DNA of 6,113 bases from assembly GCA_039199225.1 (NCBI GenBank), contig JBCCSZ010000382.1, positions 1-6,113 on the forward strand, in the 5' to 3' direction. Below the pieces are notes generated by a model, which was given only the letters and a program-made list of their open reading frames with translations, did not search any database and was not told the DNA's origin. Every line of letters begins with the position of its first letter. The stretch's first letter is position 1. Origin of the DNA: JBCCSZ01 sp039199225 (GTDB lineage Bacteria > Bacteroidota > Bacteroidia > Chitinophagales > Saprospiraceae). The position numbers were made by a program, and so were the translations under genes. Shown in pieces: positions 1 to 5,969 of this stretch.

Positions 1-75
1 CGTTGAAATACACTGCCTATACATTTGCCAGATTTCGTCGAGTTCTGCTGCCTTTACCCGCCGCAATTCATCCAT
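1..75 (-). CDS. N-terminal fragment of a probable GNAT-family N-acetyltransferase
   Basis: Only the first 25 codons are present; the gene continues past the left edge. The visible peptide begins MDELRRVKAAELDEIWQMYR. A short first beta strand (LRRV), then a small residue and an acidic/hydrophobic helix with LDEIWQMY, is the usual opening of GNAT acetyltransferases, which transfer an acetyl group from acetyl-CoA to an amine. The acetyl-CoA binding motif would lie outside the window, so the assignment rests on the N-terminal pattern alone. The ATG at 75-73 is the only reasonable start. It has no Shine-Dalgarno sequence, but a possible Bacteroidota-type promoter lies just upstream. The gene is on the same strand as the glycosyltransferase behind it, but 187 bases of non-coding sequence make cotranscription uncertain. 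Confidence 0.55.
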   Translation of the reverse strand, partial: MDELRRVKAAELDEIWQMYRQCIST

Positions 76-262
76 GATTAGTTTTTTGGCAAAGTAATCT
101 TTTACAGCAGATCAAAGCAAATTTTTGACTTTTGCTTTTTCCTAATATCCTTGGCGAGAGCTTTATGCCCTGTTCGGGATGATTGTTGTTGGCTGGTCCA
201 AAGTCGAATAGGCATTTTGAAAGCAAGGCCGATTTTGTTCTTGAGGAATGGCTTGACGGCAT
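76..262. other. intergenic gap of 187 bases without a visible gene
   Basis: This gap separates two minus-strand genes. I see no strong hairpin followed by a T-tract and no coding-like frame with a credible start. The only dyad is a weak CCC/GGG pair near 168-177. Apart from the possible promoter at its left end, it appears featureless. Confidence 0.5.
90..121 (-). promoter_or_regulatory. possible Bacteroidota-type promoter for the acetyltransferase-like gene
   Basis: On the minus strand TTTG (121-118) is followed after 20 bases by TTACTTTG (97-90). This matches the Bacteroidota -33 TTTG and -7 TAnnTTTG pattern with one mismatch in the -7 box. Transcription would start near base 84, giving a leader of fewer than 15 bases before the ATG at 75. 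The sequence is AT-rich, so a chance match is possible. Confidence 0.3.
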
Positions 263-1276
263 TCAGCAAAAGAAGAAAACCGCTTGCAGTTGGTCGCAGC
301 CCTGGATTTGAAGGCTGGCCTTGATTTGTGCTTGGGCCTCCTGACCCGCCACAGCAATGATCAGTTGCGGTTGGGACAGGGAACTCAACCGATCCGGTCC
401 GTAGAGCCGCTGCCCATAAATGTCTTTACCAATTTTAGAGGGATTGTTACAAATCCAATGAAAGTGCTTTTTGCTGTCCATCAATTGCCGGGCCAGCCAC
501 TTGCCCTTTTTGCCAGCCCCCCAAAGGACCAAAGGTTGGTGTTCCACTCGGTCGAGATGCAAAAAGTAGTGCAACTTAAGATCGAGGAAGCGATTGTCTG
601 CATAATGTGGATCGGTACGTGAGCTGCGACCGGGGCTGTCCCGCCAGTGGTGAAGCAGCGTATCGCAGGGAATCACCTTCAGACCCGCCTGGTAAAAACG
701 GAAGCAGAGATCGTAATCTTCCGGATAGATATTCGATGCAAAAGCACCCGCCTTGTCCAGGTCGCTTCGGTAAAGCATCCAGCAGGGAGATGGGATCACA
801 CATTCGCGATACCGATCTTCAAAATTGCGTCCCTCTAGGGTCAGCGCATTGAGCCAGTCCTGGTACTTTTTGTAGCCATCGCCCAGGCCCGTGTCCGCGT
901 CTGAGAAATACGACACCAGTCCGGTGGCTAGGTGGCCGGGGCCGGTATGCAACAACTGCTGACGAAGCACCGCCAACTTATTGGAAGGCATCCAATCATC
1001 TGCATCCATTCGGGTGATGAATTGGCCGCTGCTTTTTCGATAAGCCAACCGCAAAGCTTCGATGATGCCTCGTCCCTGGTTGGCAAAAACACGGATGCGG
1101 GAATCATCTCGGGCTGCAGCTTGCAAAATCGCTGGACTGTCGTCTGTCGAATGATCATCGATGGCCAGCAGCTCCCAGTCTTCGATGCTTTGGGCTCGAA
1201 TGGAGGCTAGGCATTCCGACAAAAAGGGAACAGCATTGCGCACGGGCAGGAGTATGCTGATGGAGCTTGCATTCAT
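263..1276 (-). CDS. family 2 glycosyltransferase with C-terminal GxGxxG module
   Basis: This 337-residue protein is predicted to transfer a sugar from a nucleotide-sugar donor, probably in surface polysaccharide or glycan synthesis on the cytoplasmic side. Residues 5-240 form a GT-A fold. The first strand is SISILLPVRNA (5-15). IDDHSTDDS (39-47) is the nucleotide-binding aspartate region. RMDADDW (89-95) carries the metal-binding DxD, and PEDYDLCFR (185-193) carries the acidic pair expected for the catalytic base. Residues 249-337 form a second module opening with WGAGKKGKWLARQL (252-265), a glycine-rich turn like those of Rossmann folds, then CNNPSKIGKDIYG (276-288), ending in hydrophobic residues and a final cysteine. 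No membrane segment or signal peptide is seen. The ATG at 1276 directly precedes the first strand, so the start is sound. It is divergent from the lipoprotein gene across 56 bases. Donor and acceptor cannot be read from the sequence. Confidence 0.9.
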   Translation of the reverse strand: MNASSISILLPVRNAVPFLSECLASIRAQSIEDWELLAIDDHSTDDSPAILQAAARDDSRIRVFANQGRGIIEALRLAYRKSSGQFITRMDADDWMPSNKLAVLRQQLLHTGPGHLATGLVSYFSDADTGLGDGYKKYQDWLNALTLEGRNFEDRYRECVIPSPCWMLYRSDLDKAGAFASNIYPEDYDLCFRFYQAGLKVIPCDTLLHHWRDSPGRSSRTDPHYADNRFLDLKLHYFLHLDRVEHQPLVLWGAGKKGKWLARQLMDSKKHFHWICNNPSKIGKDIYGQRLYGPDRLSSLSQPQLIIAVAGQEAQAQIKASLQIQGCDQLQAVFFFC

Positions 1277-1332
1277 GCCGGAAGTTAAGAATTACCGCAT
1301 TGGGATACAAAAATTGGCTAACTTAGCATACT
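1277..1332. promoter_or_regulatory. divergent promoter region with short dyad
   Basis: These 56 bases must carry the starts of transcription for both the glycosyltransferase (leftward) and the lipoprotein (rightward), unless one is transcribed from further away. On the plus strand TAACTTAG (1319-1326) is one base from the -7 consensus TAnnTTTG, with TTG 16 bases upstream (1300-1302); this spacing is slightly short. It would give an almost leaderless lipoprotein mRNA. The same box is the core of a perfect dyad, GCTAA-C-TTAGC (1317-1327). No purine-rich ribosome binding site precedes either ATG. Confidence 0.35.
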
Positions 1333-2229
1333 ATGAAAAAGTATCTCCCACTTCTATGCCTTTCGTTTTTACTCATCCAATGCCAGAAAGGACCGGCGCC
1401 CACCATGAGTCCCAAGGCCGATTGGCGTCTCATCACCAAAATAGCTCCTGCGATCGATGAAAGTTCTGGACTGGCAATGGCTAATGGACAGCTCTGGACG
1501 CACAACGACAGTGGTGACGGTCCGTTTTTATACCAAATTGGACAGGACGAAGAAAAGTTGATTCGAAAAGTATTTGTAGCAAATGCCCAAAGTGTCGATT
1601 GGGAAGAATTGGCGGTTGACAGCACGCATCTGTACGTCGGCGACTTTGGCAACAATGATGGGGATCGAAAAGACCTTCGCATCTATAAAATCGCACTTGC
1701 TGCATTGGGCCAAGACAGCGTGCAAGCCGAGACGATCCGCTTTCGCTACCCCGATCAAAAGCGCTTTGATTTGGGAGCTTACAAACACAACCACGACTGT
1801 GAGGCGATGATTGCCAAGGGAGACAGCCTTTACCTTTTTTCTAAAAACCACCAAGACAAAGGCTGTAAGTTGTACAGCCTACCCAAAATGGCTGGCGCAT
1901 ACACGGCACAATTGGTCGACACTTTCAATACAAAGGGACTCATCACGGCTGCCGCTTACGATGCAAGCAAAGACCTGGTGTGTCTGGTGGGTTATGAATT
2001 TTCCAAGGGGCGCCACAATCCCTATTTTCCTTTTGCTTGGTTGCTTTCCGATGTCGATAGAACAGGCTTTTTCAATGCTGGGTCAAGACGACTCAGTTTG
2101 CCAGCACATCATCAGACCGAGGGAATCGAGTCAATCGGAGGCGGCCGCTTCCTTATTTCTACAGAAGAAAAAAAGGGTACAAAGGAAGCCTATTTATTTG
2201 AGTTTAACGCCAATGCTTATTTAGAGTAA
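1333..2229 (+). CDS. putative lipoprotein with beta-propeller-like repeats
   Basis: This is a 298-residue secreted protein. The N-terminus MKKYLPLLCLSFLLIQC has a lysine pair, a hydrophobic core and a cysteine at 17 that could be lipidated. Glutamine before the cysteine is less usual, and no acidic surface-export signal follows it, so a periplasm-facing anchor is most likely. The mature part shows a pattern recurring at least four times: an acidic turn with a conserved Glu, a small-residue strand, then an aromatic strand. Examples are DESSGLAM..LWTHNDSG (42-61), DWEELAVD..LYVGDFGN (89-107), DCEAMIAK..LYLFSKN (155-172) and TEGIES..RFLISTEE (262-279). A weaker unit lies at 202-223. This is typical of propeller domains of the esterase-like-phytase or SdiA-regulated type, but catalytic function cannot be deduced. 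C156 and C178 could form a disulfide. The start is fixed by the signal peptide. It is followed after 109 bases by a membrane-protein gene on the same strand. Confidence 0.8.
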   Translation: MKKYLPLLCLSFLLIQCQKGPAPTMSPKADWRLITKIAPAIDESSGLAMANGQLWTHNDSGDGPFLYQIGQDEEKLIRKVFVANAQSVDWEELAVDSTHLYVGDFGNNDGDRKDLRIYKIALAALGQDSVQAETIRFRYPDQKRFDLGAYKHNHDCEAMIAKGDSLYLFSKNHQDKGCKLYSLPKMAGAYTAQLVDTFNTKGLITAAAYDASKDLVCLVGYEFSKGRHNPYFPFAWLLSDVDRTGFFNAGSRRLSLPAHHQTEGIESIGGGRFLISTEEKKGTKEAYLFEFNANAYLE

Positions 2230-2267
2230 GCTACCGAGAACAAAATAATTTCTGCAAGCATTAAACA

Positions 2268-2301
2268 ATTGCATAGAAAACCGATTAATACACTATGCGA
2301 T
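2268..2301 (+). repeat. inverted repeat in the gap between lipoprotein and membrane protein genes
   Basis: ATTGCATAG (2268-2276) pairs with CTATGCGAT (2293-2301), a 9-bp stem with one G-U pair as RNA and a 16-base loop. It lies 39 bases after the lipoprotein stop and 37 bases before the next start. There is no T-tract after it, so it is a weak terminator candidate. It could equally be a leader structure of the membrane-protein mRNA. Confidence 0.35.
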
Positions 2302-2338
2302 GGGGCAACAAGCTTAATTGGCACCTAGTGAATGAATT

Positions 2339-3229
2339 ATGCAATACAGTGAAAGAATAAATAAGAGTTTCGACACCCTACTATCTGAAGAGACGAAGGA
2401 GCGAACGGAGCGGGTCATTCTCGCCATTGCTATTCTGAGTTATTTAGTCCATCTACTGATCATTTTTTTGAACACAGGTGGGGTCATCGATCTGGAGCAA
2501 AAATTCTTCAAAAATCCCATTGCGGCCATCTACACGCCCTTTTCCTTCATACTCATTTACGAGGTCTACCTGTTGATTTACTTTTTGCCCAAGTCCATTA
2601 CCATCTATATTGGCAAGCAGTATGAAATCATTACGCTGATCGTTATTCGGCGAATTTTCAAAGACATAGGTTATGTAGAATTGCGGCCAGACTGGTTTCA
2701 AAACAAGAATGATTTGCAGTTTACCTTCGATGTATTGACCGCATTGATTCTTTTCTTTTTGATTTTCTTGTTCTACAAAAACATCAAAAAAAGAGACTAC
2801 AAATCGATCGGGAAGCAAAATAGAAGAGGGCGCAACATCAAGAAATTTGTCCTACTGAAAAAATCGCTAGCCGTTGTCTTGGTACCAGTCCTTGTAGTTT
2901 TGGCCATGTATACATTGGGCAATTGGGGATGGATTACGATCAGGGACTACTCTAATGGCATAATGCAATTCAAGAAACTAAACAATATATTTTTCGATGA
3001 ATTCTTTGCCCTATTGATCATCATAGATGTGCTGCTCTTGTTGGCCTCTTTCTTTTACTCTGATAAATTCCACAAAATCATTCGCAACTCGGGATTTGTC
3101 ATCTCCACCATTTTGATCAAAATATCGTTTCTCTCGGTTGGACTCATCAACAACGCCCTTGTCATCGGCGCCGTTTTATTTGGCTATTTGATATTGCTCA
3201 TCCACAATTTGTACGAAAAGGAGTATTGA
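2339..3229 (+). CDS. polytopic integral membrane protein of unknown function
   Basis: I do not recognise a named family. The 296-residue protein has no cleavable signal. A hydrophilic N-terminus rich in Glu and Arg (1-24) is followed by about eight hydrophobic segments: roughly 26-45, 61-83, 86-103, 130-146, 176-194, 221-240, 252-270 and 273-292. A basic loop (147-175, with KKR, NRRGR and KK clusters) follows the fourth segment and should be cytoplasmic. Charged residues sit within or at the edge of membrane segments: E75 in the second, E96 and R104-R105 in and after the third, D131 in the fourth and D230 in the sixth. This recalls channel or sensor proteins in a very general way but proves nothing. 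The coding sequence is visibly more AT-rich than the glycosyltransferase, as expected for hydrophobic codons. The ATG at 2339 is preferred because an upstream ATG at 2332 is out of frame and stops after six codons. It converges on the OmpA-like gene with a strong hairpin between them. Confidence 0.8.
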   Translation: MQYSERINKSFDTLLSEETKERTERVILAIAILSYLVHLLIIFLNTGGVIDLEQKFFKNPIAAIYTPFSFILIYEVYLLIYFLPKSITIYIGKQYEIITLIVIRRIFKDIGYVELRPDWFQNKNDLQFTFDVLTALILFFLIFLFYKNIKKRDYKSIGKQNRRGRNIKKFVLLKKSLAVVLVPVLVVLAMYTLGNWGWITIRDYSNGIMQFKKLNNIFFDEFFALLIIIDVLLLLASFFYSDKFHKIIRNSGFVISTILIKISFLSVGLINNALVIGAVLFGYLILLIHNLYEKEY

Positions 3230-3233
3230 GAAT

Positions 3234-3265
3234 CTCCCATATTGCCTGGATCGACAATATGGGAG
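3234..3265. terminator. bidirectional hairpin terminator between convergent genes
   Basis: CTCCCATATTG (3234-3244) and CAATATGGGAG (3255-3265) form a perfect 11-bp stem with a 10-base loop. It begins five bases after the membrane-protein stop and ends 12 bases before the OmpA-like stop, so it can serve both transcripts. Neither side has a clear T-tract. Position and stem quality are the main support. Confidence 0.65.
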
Positions 3266-3277
3266 CATGACGCTGTG

Positions 3278-4207
3278 CTAGTCCAAAGAAGCAGCATTTT
3301 TTGGATTCAGCAGGTCGTAGAATTGGTTGAGGTTTGGCATGATGATGATACGGGTTCGGCGGTTGGCTGCCCGGCCCTCAGCCGTGTCATTGCTCATCAA
3401 GGCGCTGTATTGCCCGCGCCCCGCGGCTACCAGGCGATTGGGATCAATCTTGTATGTCCCCTGGAGTACTCGCACAACCGAGGTGGCTCTTTTGACACTC
3501 AGGTCCCAGTTGTCAGTGATGCAGCTATTTTGAATGGGAACATCATCGGTGTAACCCTCCACCATCACCTCTAGGTCTGGCTTAGATTCAATGATCTTGG
3601 CAATTTTACCCAGTACCGTATTGGCACGCGAAGTGATGTTGGAGCTACCGCTTTGGAACAACATCTTATCAGACAAGTTGATGAAGACCACGGTTTTCTC
3701 CACTTTTACCTCCACATCCTCATCGGCGATCCCTTCGCTCAAGACACCTTTGAGGTTGACGGCCAGGGCCAGGTTGATGGAGTCGGCCTTGGTACGAGCT
3801 GTTTGAAGGAGCTGAATGTATTTGTCTTTACTTTCCAGTTGGGAGAGGGTCTCTTTGATGTTTTCGTTGGCCGATTGGGACAAGACAGTCAGGTTGTCTA
3901 CCTGGCTGAGCTGTTGGTCGCGCTGCTTTTGGATATCTGCAATTTGGGCGCGGAGGTCGACCATTTGTTCTTCGCGTAGTTTCACATTGTTTTGAGCATT
4001 GCGTATGTCGCCTTCCAAGCGCGCTTTGTCCTTTTCGCAGGAAGATAGGCGGTTCATATAATCGTTGAGGCTCACACCGCATTTGCCCAATTCGGCATTG
4101 GTTCTATCGAGTTCGGATTGCAGCTCGGTAAACTTCTTTTTCGTCACGCAAGAACTGAGCAACAGACAGACAAAAAGGAAGCTCGAAATTCTGATAATAG
4201 ACTTCAT
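3278..4207 (-). CDS. OmpA-family lipoprotein with coiled-coil and peptidoglycan-binding domain
   Basis: The 309-residue protein is predicted to tether the outer membrane to peptidoglycan. It starts with a lipoprotein signal, MKSIIRISSFLFVCLLLSSC, with lipobox LSSC and lipidated C20. Residues 24-150 are rich in Glu, Lys, Gln and Leu in heptad-like order and should form a long periplasmic coiled coil. Residues 165-290 are an OmpA C-terminal domain. LFQSGSSNIT (183-192) is the first conserved segment. VEGYTDDVPI (216-225) supplies the aspartate (D221) and DLSVKRATSVV (235-245) the arginine (R240) that in OmpA hold the diaminopimelate of peptidoglycan. GRGQYSAL and AANRRTRIII complete the domain. 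A short tail (291-309) follows. C43, C57 and C229 are extra cysteines, with C43 and C57 in the coiled-coil region. The start is fixed by the signal peptide; there is no Shine-Dalgarno sequence, only an A-rich leader. It has no partner gene on its strand within 300 bases, so it is probably monocistronic. Confidence 0.92.
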   Translation of the reverse strand: MKSIIRISSFLFVCLLLSSCVTKKKFTELQSELDRTNAELGKCGVSLNDYMNRLSSCEKDKARLEGDIRNAQNNVKLREEQMVDLRAQIADIQKQRDQQLSQVDNLTVLSQSANENIKETLSQLESKDKYIQLLQTARTKADSINLALAVNLKGVLSEGIADEDVEVKVEKTVVFINLSDKMLFQSGSSNITSRANTVLGKIAKIIESKPDLEVMVEGYTDDVPIQNSCITDNWDLSVKRATSVVRVLQGTYKIDPNRLVAAGRGQYSALMSNDTAEGRAANRRTRIIIMPNLNQFYDLLNPKNAASLD

Positions 4208-4527
4208 AATTGTGGGTTTTCTTTGTTAAAACTGATTTGCTTTTTGAAGATTCAAAGAATGTAGCTACTCTAACGATTTTTTGGCGCTGAGATTGGCTAG
4301 GAGCCGAAAATAACAGATATTTTCTATATATCATATGTTGCAATCCATCTGATCAATGGAAATCAGAAATGTAACGATTTGAGGTAGATTTTAAAGGAAA
4401 GTTTGCGCTGACGAATGCTGTCAGCGGCTGGGTGCTCACAAAAGAAATAAGGAAGCCTGGCCGTCGTTTCGACAGACGAATCCATGATTTAACAGCCAAG
4501 CTCCTTACTAGGCAGGCAAGAGAATTC
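4208..4527. other. 320-base non-coding stretch between the TIR and OmpA-like genes
   Basis: It holds the 3' end of the TIR transcript and the 5' leader of the OmpA-like gene, both on the minus strand. The only strong element is the hairpin at 4406-4426. Next to the OmpA-like start the leader is A-rich. Several TA-rich segments lie upstream, for example TACATTTC (4373-4366, minus), one base from a -7 box, but without a TTTG at the right distance. A short GTCG-TTT-CGAC dyad lies near 4463-4473. All ATG-started frames contained within it are very short. Confidence 0.6.
4406..4426 (-). terminator. possible terminator of the TIR gene
   Basis: CGCTGAC (4406-4412) and GTCAGCG (4420-4426) form a perfect 7-bp GC-rich stem with a 7-base loop. 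Read on the minus strand it lies about 100 bases after the TIR stop and is followed by CAAACTTTCCTTTAAAATC, a loosely T-rich stretch. The distance from the stop and the interrupted T-tract keep confidence moderate. Confidence 0.4.
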
Positions 4528-5883
4528 TTAATTAGCTAGCTTTTCGTCGAATAGCCCTTGCAGGAAATCCTTGCCTTTTGCTTTTTGATTTTCTTTGTCG
4601 AAGTATTCCCATAAATACTTCAGTTGTCTTTGGGTCTTTACTTCCAGGAGGCGCTCCATCGTTCTTTGGAGAAAAGTATTTCCAGAGTCCTTAGCGGCAG
4701 TATCGTGCAGCAAATAAGCCAACTCAATCCACGCCCAGGCATATTGTAGTTTTCGTTCATTTTGCTGACATTCCTTCACAAGTTGTGTCAACTGCCCTTG
4801 CCAATGGCCCACCTGCAGCAGTACAAGCGATAAGGCCAATCCAATGAGCCACTTGTAGTTCAGCAAGGTTTCCAAAAAAGCCGGCTGCATCAGACCATTT
4901 GCAAGAACCAATAACAAGGGCAGAAGAACATACAAGATCATTTGTGTGTAAATGTTTTTCTTCCTGGCCCCCAAATAGCCCTTTACACCTTGTAAGCTCA
5001 GGCCCAATTGCCTACAACTGTTAGCGACCTGCTCGTAGCGAAAATGCTCTTGAGGGGTACAATCTACATGAATGCGATATTGCAAAAAGTGAGCATCTTC
5101 TACTGGCGTTACCTGATCCATCGCTTGTTTGGTATCGGTTACTTTGGGCTGCTGTTTGAGTCGTACAATTTTCCCTATTGCCTTTTGAGCGTGTATTTGC
5201 ATAGGCGCATCTTTGAGATATAGAAAAAGATGTTGGACATCGTTCTTCGAAAGGGCGGTACGCCATAATTTGTTCTCAACCAATCGGTCATGCCGTTGCT
5301 CTGCCAAGGGTGTATATCGACTGTACTCGTATTTCTTGAGAAATCGAGCATAAGATTCAATGGTATTTTCTTTTTCTGCTTGCTCCCAAGACAAAAGCAT
5401 TTGTCTTTCATAATCCAAAGTTTGTTGAATTCGGTCGACGGCCTCACCAACAATTCGCTGAATGTAGCGTTGTTTATTAATGAGAGGAATGGCGTTGATA
5501 GGTTCTTTATTGGCAACCAAAGGACGCACGATCCGAAAGGGACTTTCCTCCCAACGGCAATCGTCTACGACAATCGGAAGCACACAAGTACGCCGTAGTC
5601 GATTTGCCGCAGCAATTCGCTGCAAATGCTTGCTAAAACCAAAGTCGGAGCTAATAAAACGGTGGCTGACTAAGCAGATAATGGTCGTGGCATGCTCGAT
5701 GTACTGTCGAATATCCTGCTGATCCGCCCTGTAATGAGCCACGTTTTGACAGATGACTCCGTCCAATCCCTTTTTGCGCAATTCAAAGACCAGATGGCCC
5801 ACAACGTCTTTCATAAGCGCTGCATCAGAAGTGTCGTACAAAAGGATGTTCCGAACGTTGAGTTTGGTACTTGAAACAATCAT
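4528..5883 (-). CDS. TIR-domain protein with W-repeats and two C-terminal membrane segments
   Basis: This 451-residue protein has a layered architecture. Residues 11-135 form a TIR domain. NILLYDTSDAAL (12-23) is the first strand and loop, YRADQQDIRQYIEHA (51-65) leads to TIICLVSHRFISSDF (67-81), and VLPIVVDDCRWEESPF (101-116) is typical of Bacteroidota TIR proteins. Many TIR domains cleave NAD+ with a Glu just after the S-x-F-C segment; here those positions are K85 and H86, so activity is doubtful. Residues 165-245 hold two 41-residue helical repeats, starting WEQAEKENT (166) and WRTALSKND (207), a form seen in multidomain bacterial signalling proteins. A linker rich in Gln and charged residues leads to membrane segments at about 314-332 and 344-360. 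A helical cytoplasmic tail (361-451) ends the protein. The two-segment hairpin with helical flanks resembles SLATT-type effectors, an inference only. The ATG at 5883 directly precedes the TIR domain. An unidentified gene lies 71 bases upstream on the same strand, and no convincing promoter is seen between them. Confidence 0.85.
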   Translation of the reverse strand: MIVSSTKLNVRNILLYDTSDAALMKDVVGHLVFELRKKGLDGVICQNVAHYRADQQDIRQYIEHATTIICLVSHRFISSDFGFSKHLQRIAAANRLRRTCVLPIVVDDCRWEESPFRIVRPLVANKEPINAIPLINKQRYIQRIVGEAVDRIQQTLDYERQMLLSWEQAEKENTIESYARFLKKYEYSRYTPLAEQRHDRLVENKLWRTALSKNDVQHLFLYLKDAPMQIHAQKAIGKIVRLKQQPKVTDTKQAMDQVTPVEDAHFLQYRIHVDCTPQEHFRYEQVANSCRQLGLSLQGVKGYLGARKKNIYTQMILYVLLPLLLVLANGLMQPAFLETLLNYKWLIGLALSLVLLQVGHWQGQLTQLVKECQQNERKLQYAWAWIELAYLLHDTAAKDSGNTFLQRTMERLLEVKTQRQLKYLWEYFDKENQKAKGKDFLQGLFDEKLAN

Positions 5884-5898
5884 TCTATTTACCCATTA

Positions 5899-5912
5899 AT
5901 CATTAAAATGAT
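5899..5912. repeat. short dyad just upstream of the TIR start
   Basis: ATCATT (5899-5904) and AATGAT (5907-5912) are a perfect inverted repeat with a 2-base spacer, 15 bases upstream of the TIR ATG. It could be an operator, but AT-rich dyads of this size arise easily by chance. Confidence 0.2.
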
Positions 5913-5932
5913 GGTAGTACAGCTATTGCCAA

Positions 5933-5969
5933 CTACCTGCGGGTAGCCTGAATCCTACAAAGATTCAGG
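5933..5969 (-). repeat. two tandem hairpins overlapping the end of the upstream gene
   Basis: On the minus strand CCTGAATC (5969-5962) pairs with GATTCAGG (5954-5947), an 8-bp perfect stem whose 7-base loop contains the TAG stop of the upstream gene. Immediately after it CTACC (5946-5942) pairs with GGTAG (5937-5933) around a 4-base loop. No T-tract follows. They may form a partial terminator, a processing site or an mRNA-stabilising 3' structure between two cotranscribed genes. Confidence 0.5.

Noticed and set aside
68..262. A 64-codon minus-strand frame between the glycosyltransferase and the acetyltransferase-like gene
   Set aside because: It overlaps the acetyltransferase-like start, has an unnatural composition rich in Ser, Lys and Cys with no domain pattern, and no ribosome binding site. 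It is most likely a chance open frame.
284..622. A 112-codon plus-strand frame opposite the glycosyltransferase
   Set aside because: It is antisense to a well-supported GT2 domain and shows no domain or signal of its own.
1811..2224. A 137-codon plus-strand frame in another phase within the lipoprotein gene
   Set aside because: It lies entirely inside the lipoprotein gene, whose frame has a signal peptide and internal repeats. The alternative peptide has no recognisable structure.
2453..2818. A 121-codon minus-strand frame opposite the membrane protein
   Set aside because: Its Gln/Asn/Val-rich sequence is the usual reverse complement of codons for hydrophobic residues, so it is a shadow.
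3653..3979. A 108-codon plus-strand frame opposite the OmpA-like gene
   Set aside because: It is antisense to a clear coiled-coil and OmpA domain and lacks a start context.
4104..4343. A 79-codon minus-strand frame crossing the OmpA-like start
   Set aside because: It overlaps the lipoprotein signal of the OmpA-like gene in another phase and has no coding features.
4208..4527. Possible small RNA gene or riboswitch in the 320-base gap
   Set aside because: Apart from one 7-bp hairpin and a 4-bp dyad there is no conserved aptamer-like structure or promoter-terminator pair that would support an RNA gene.
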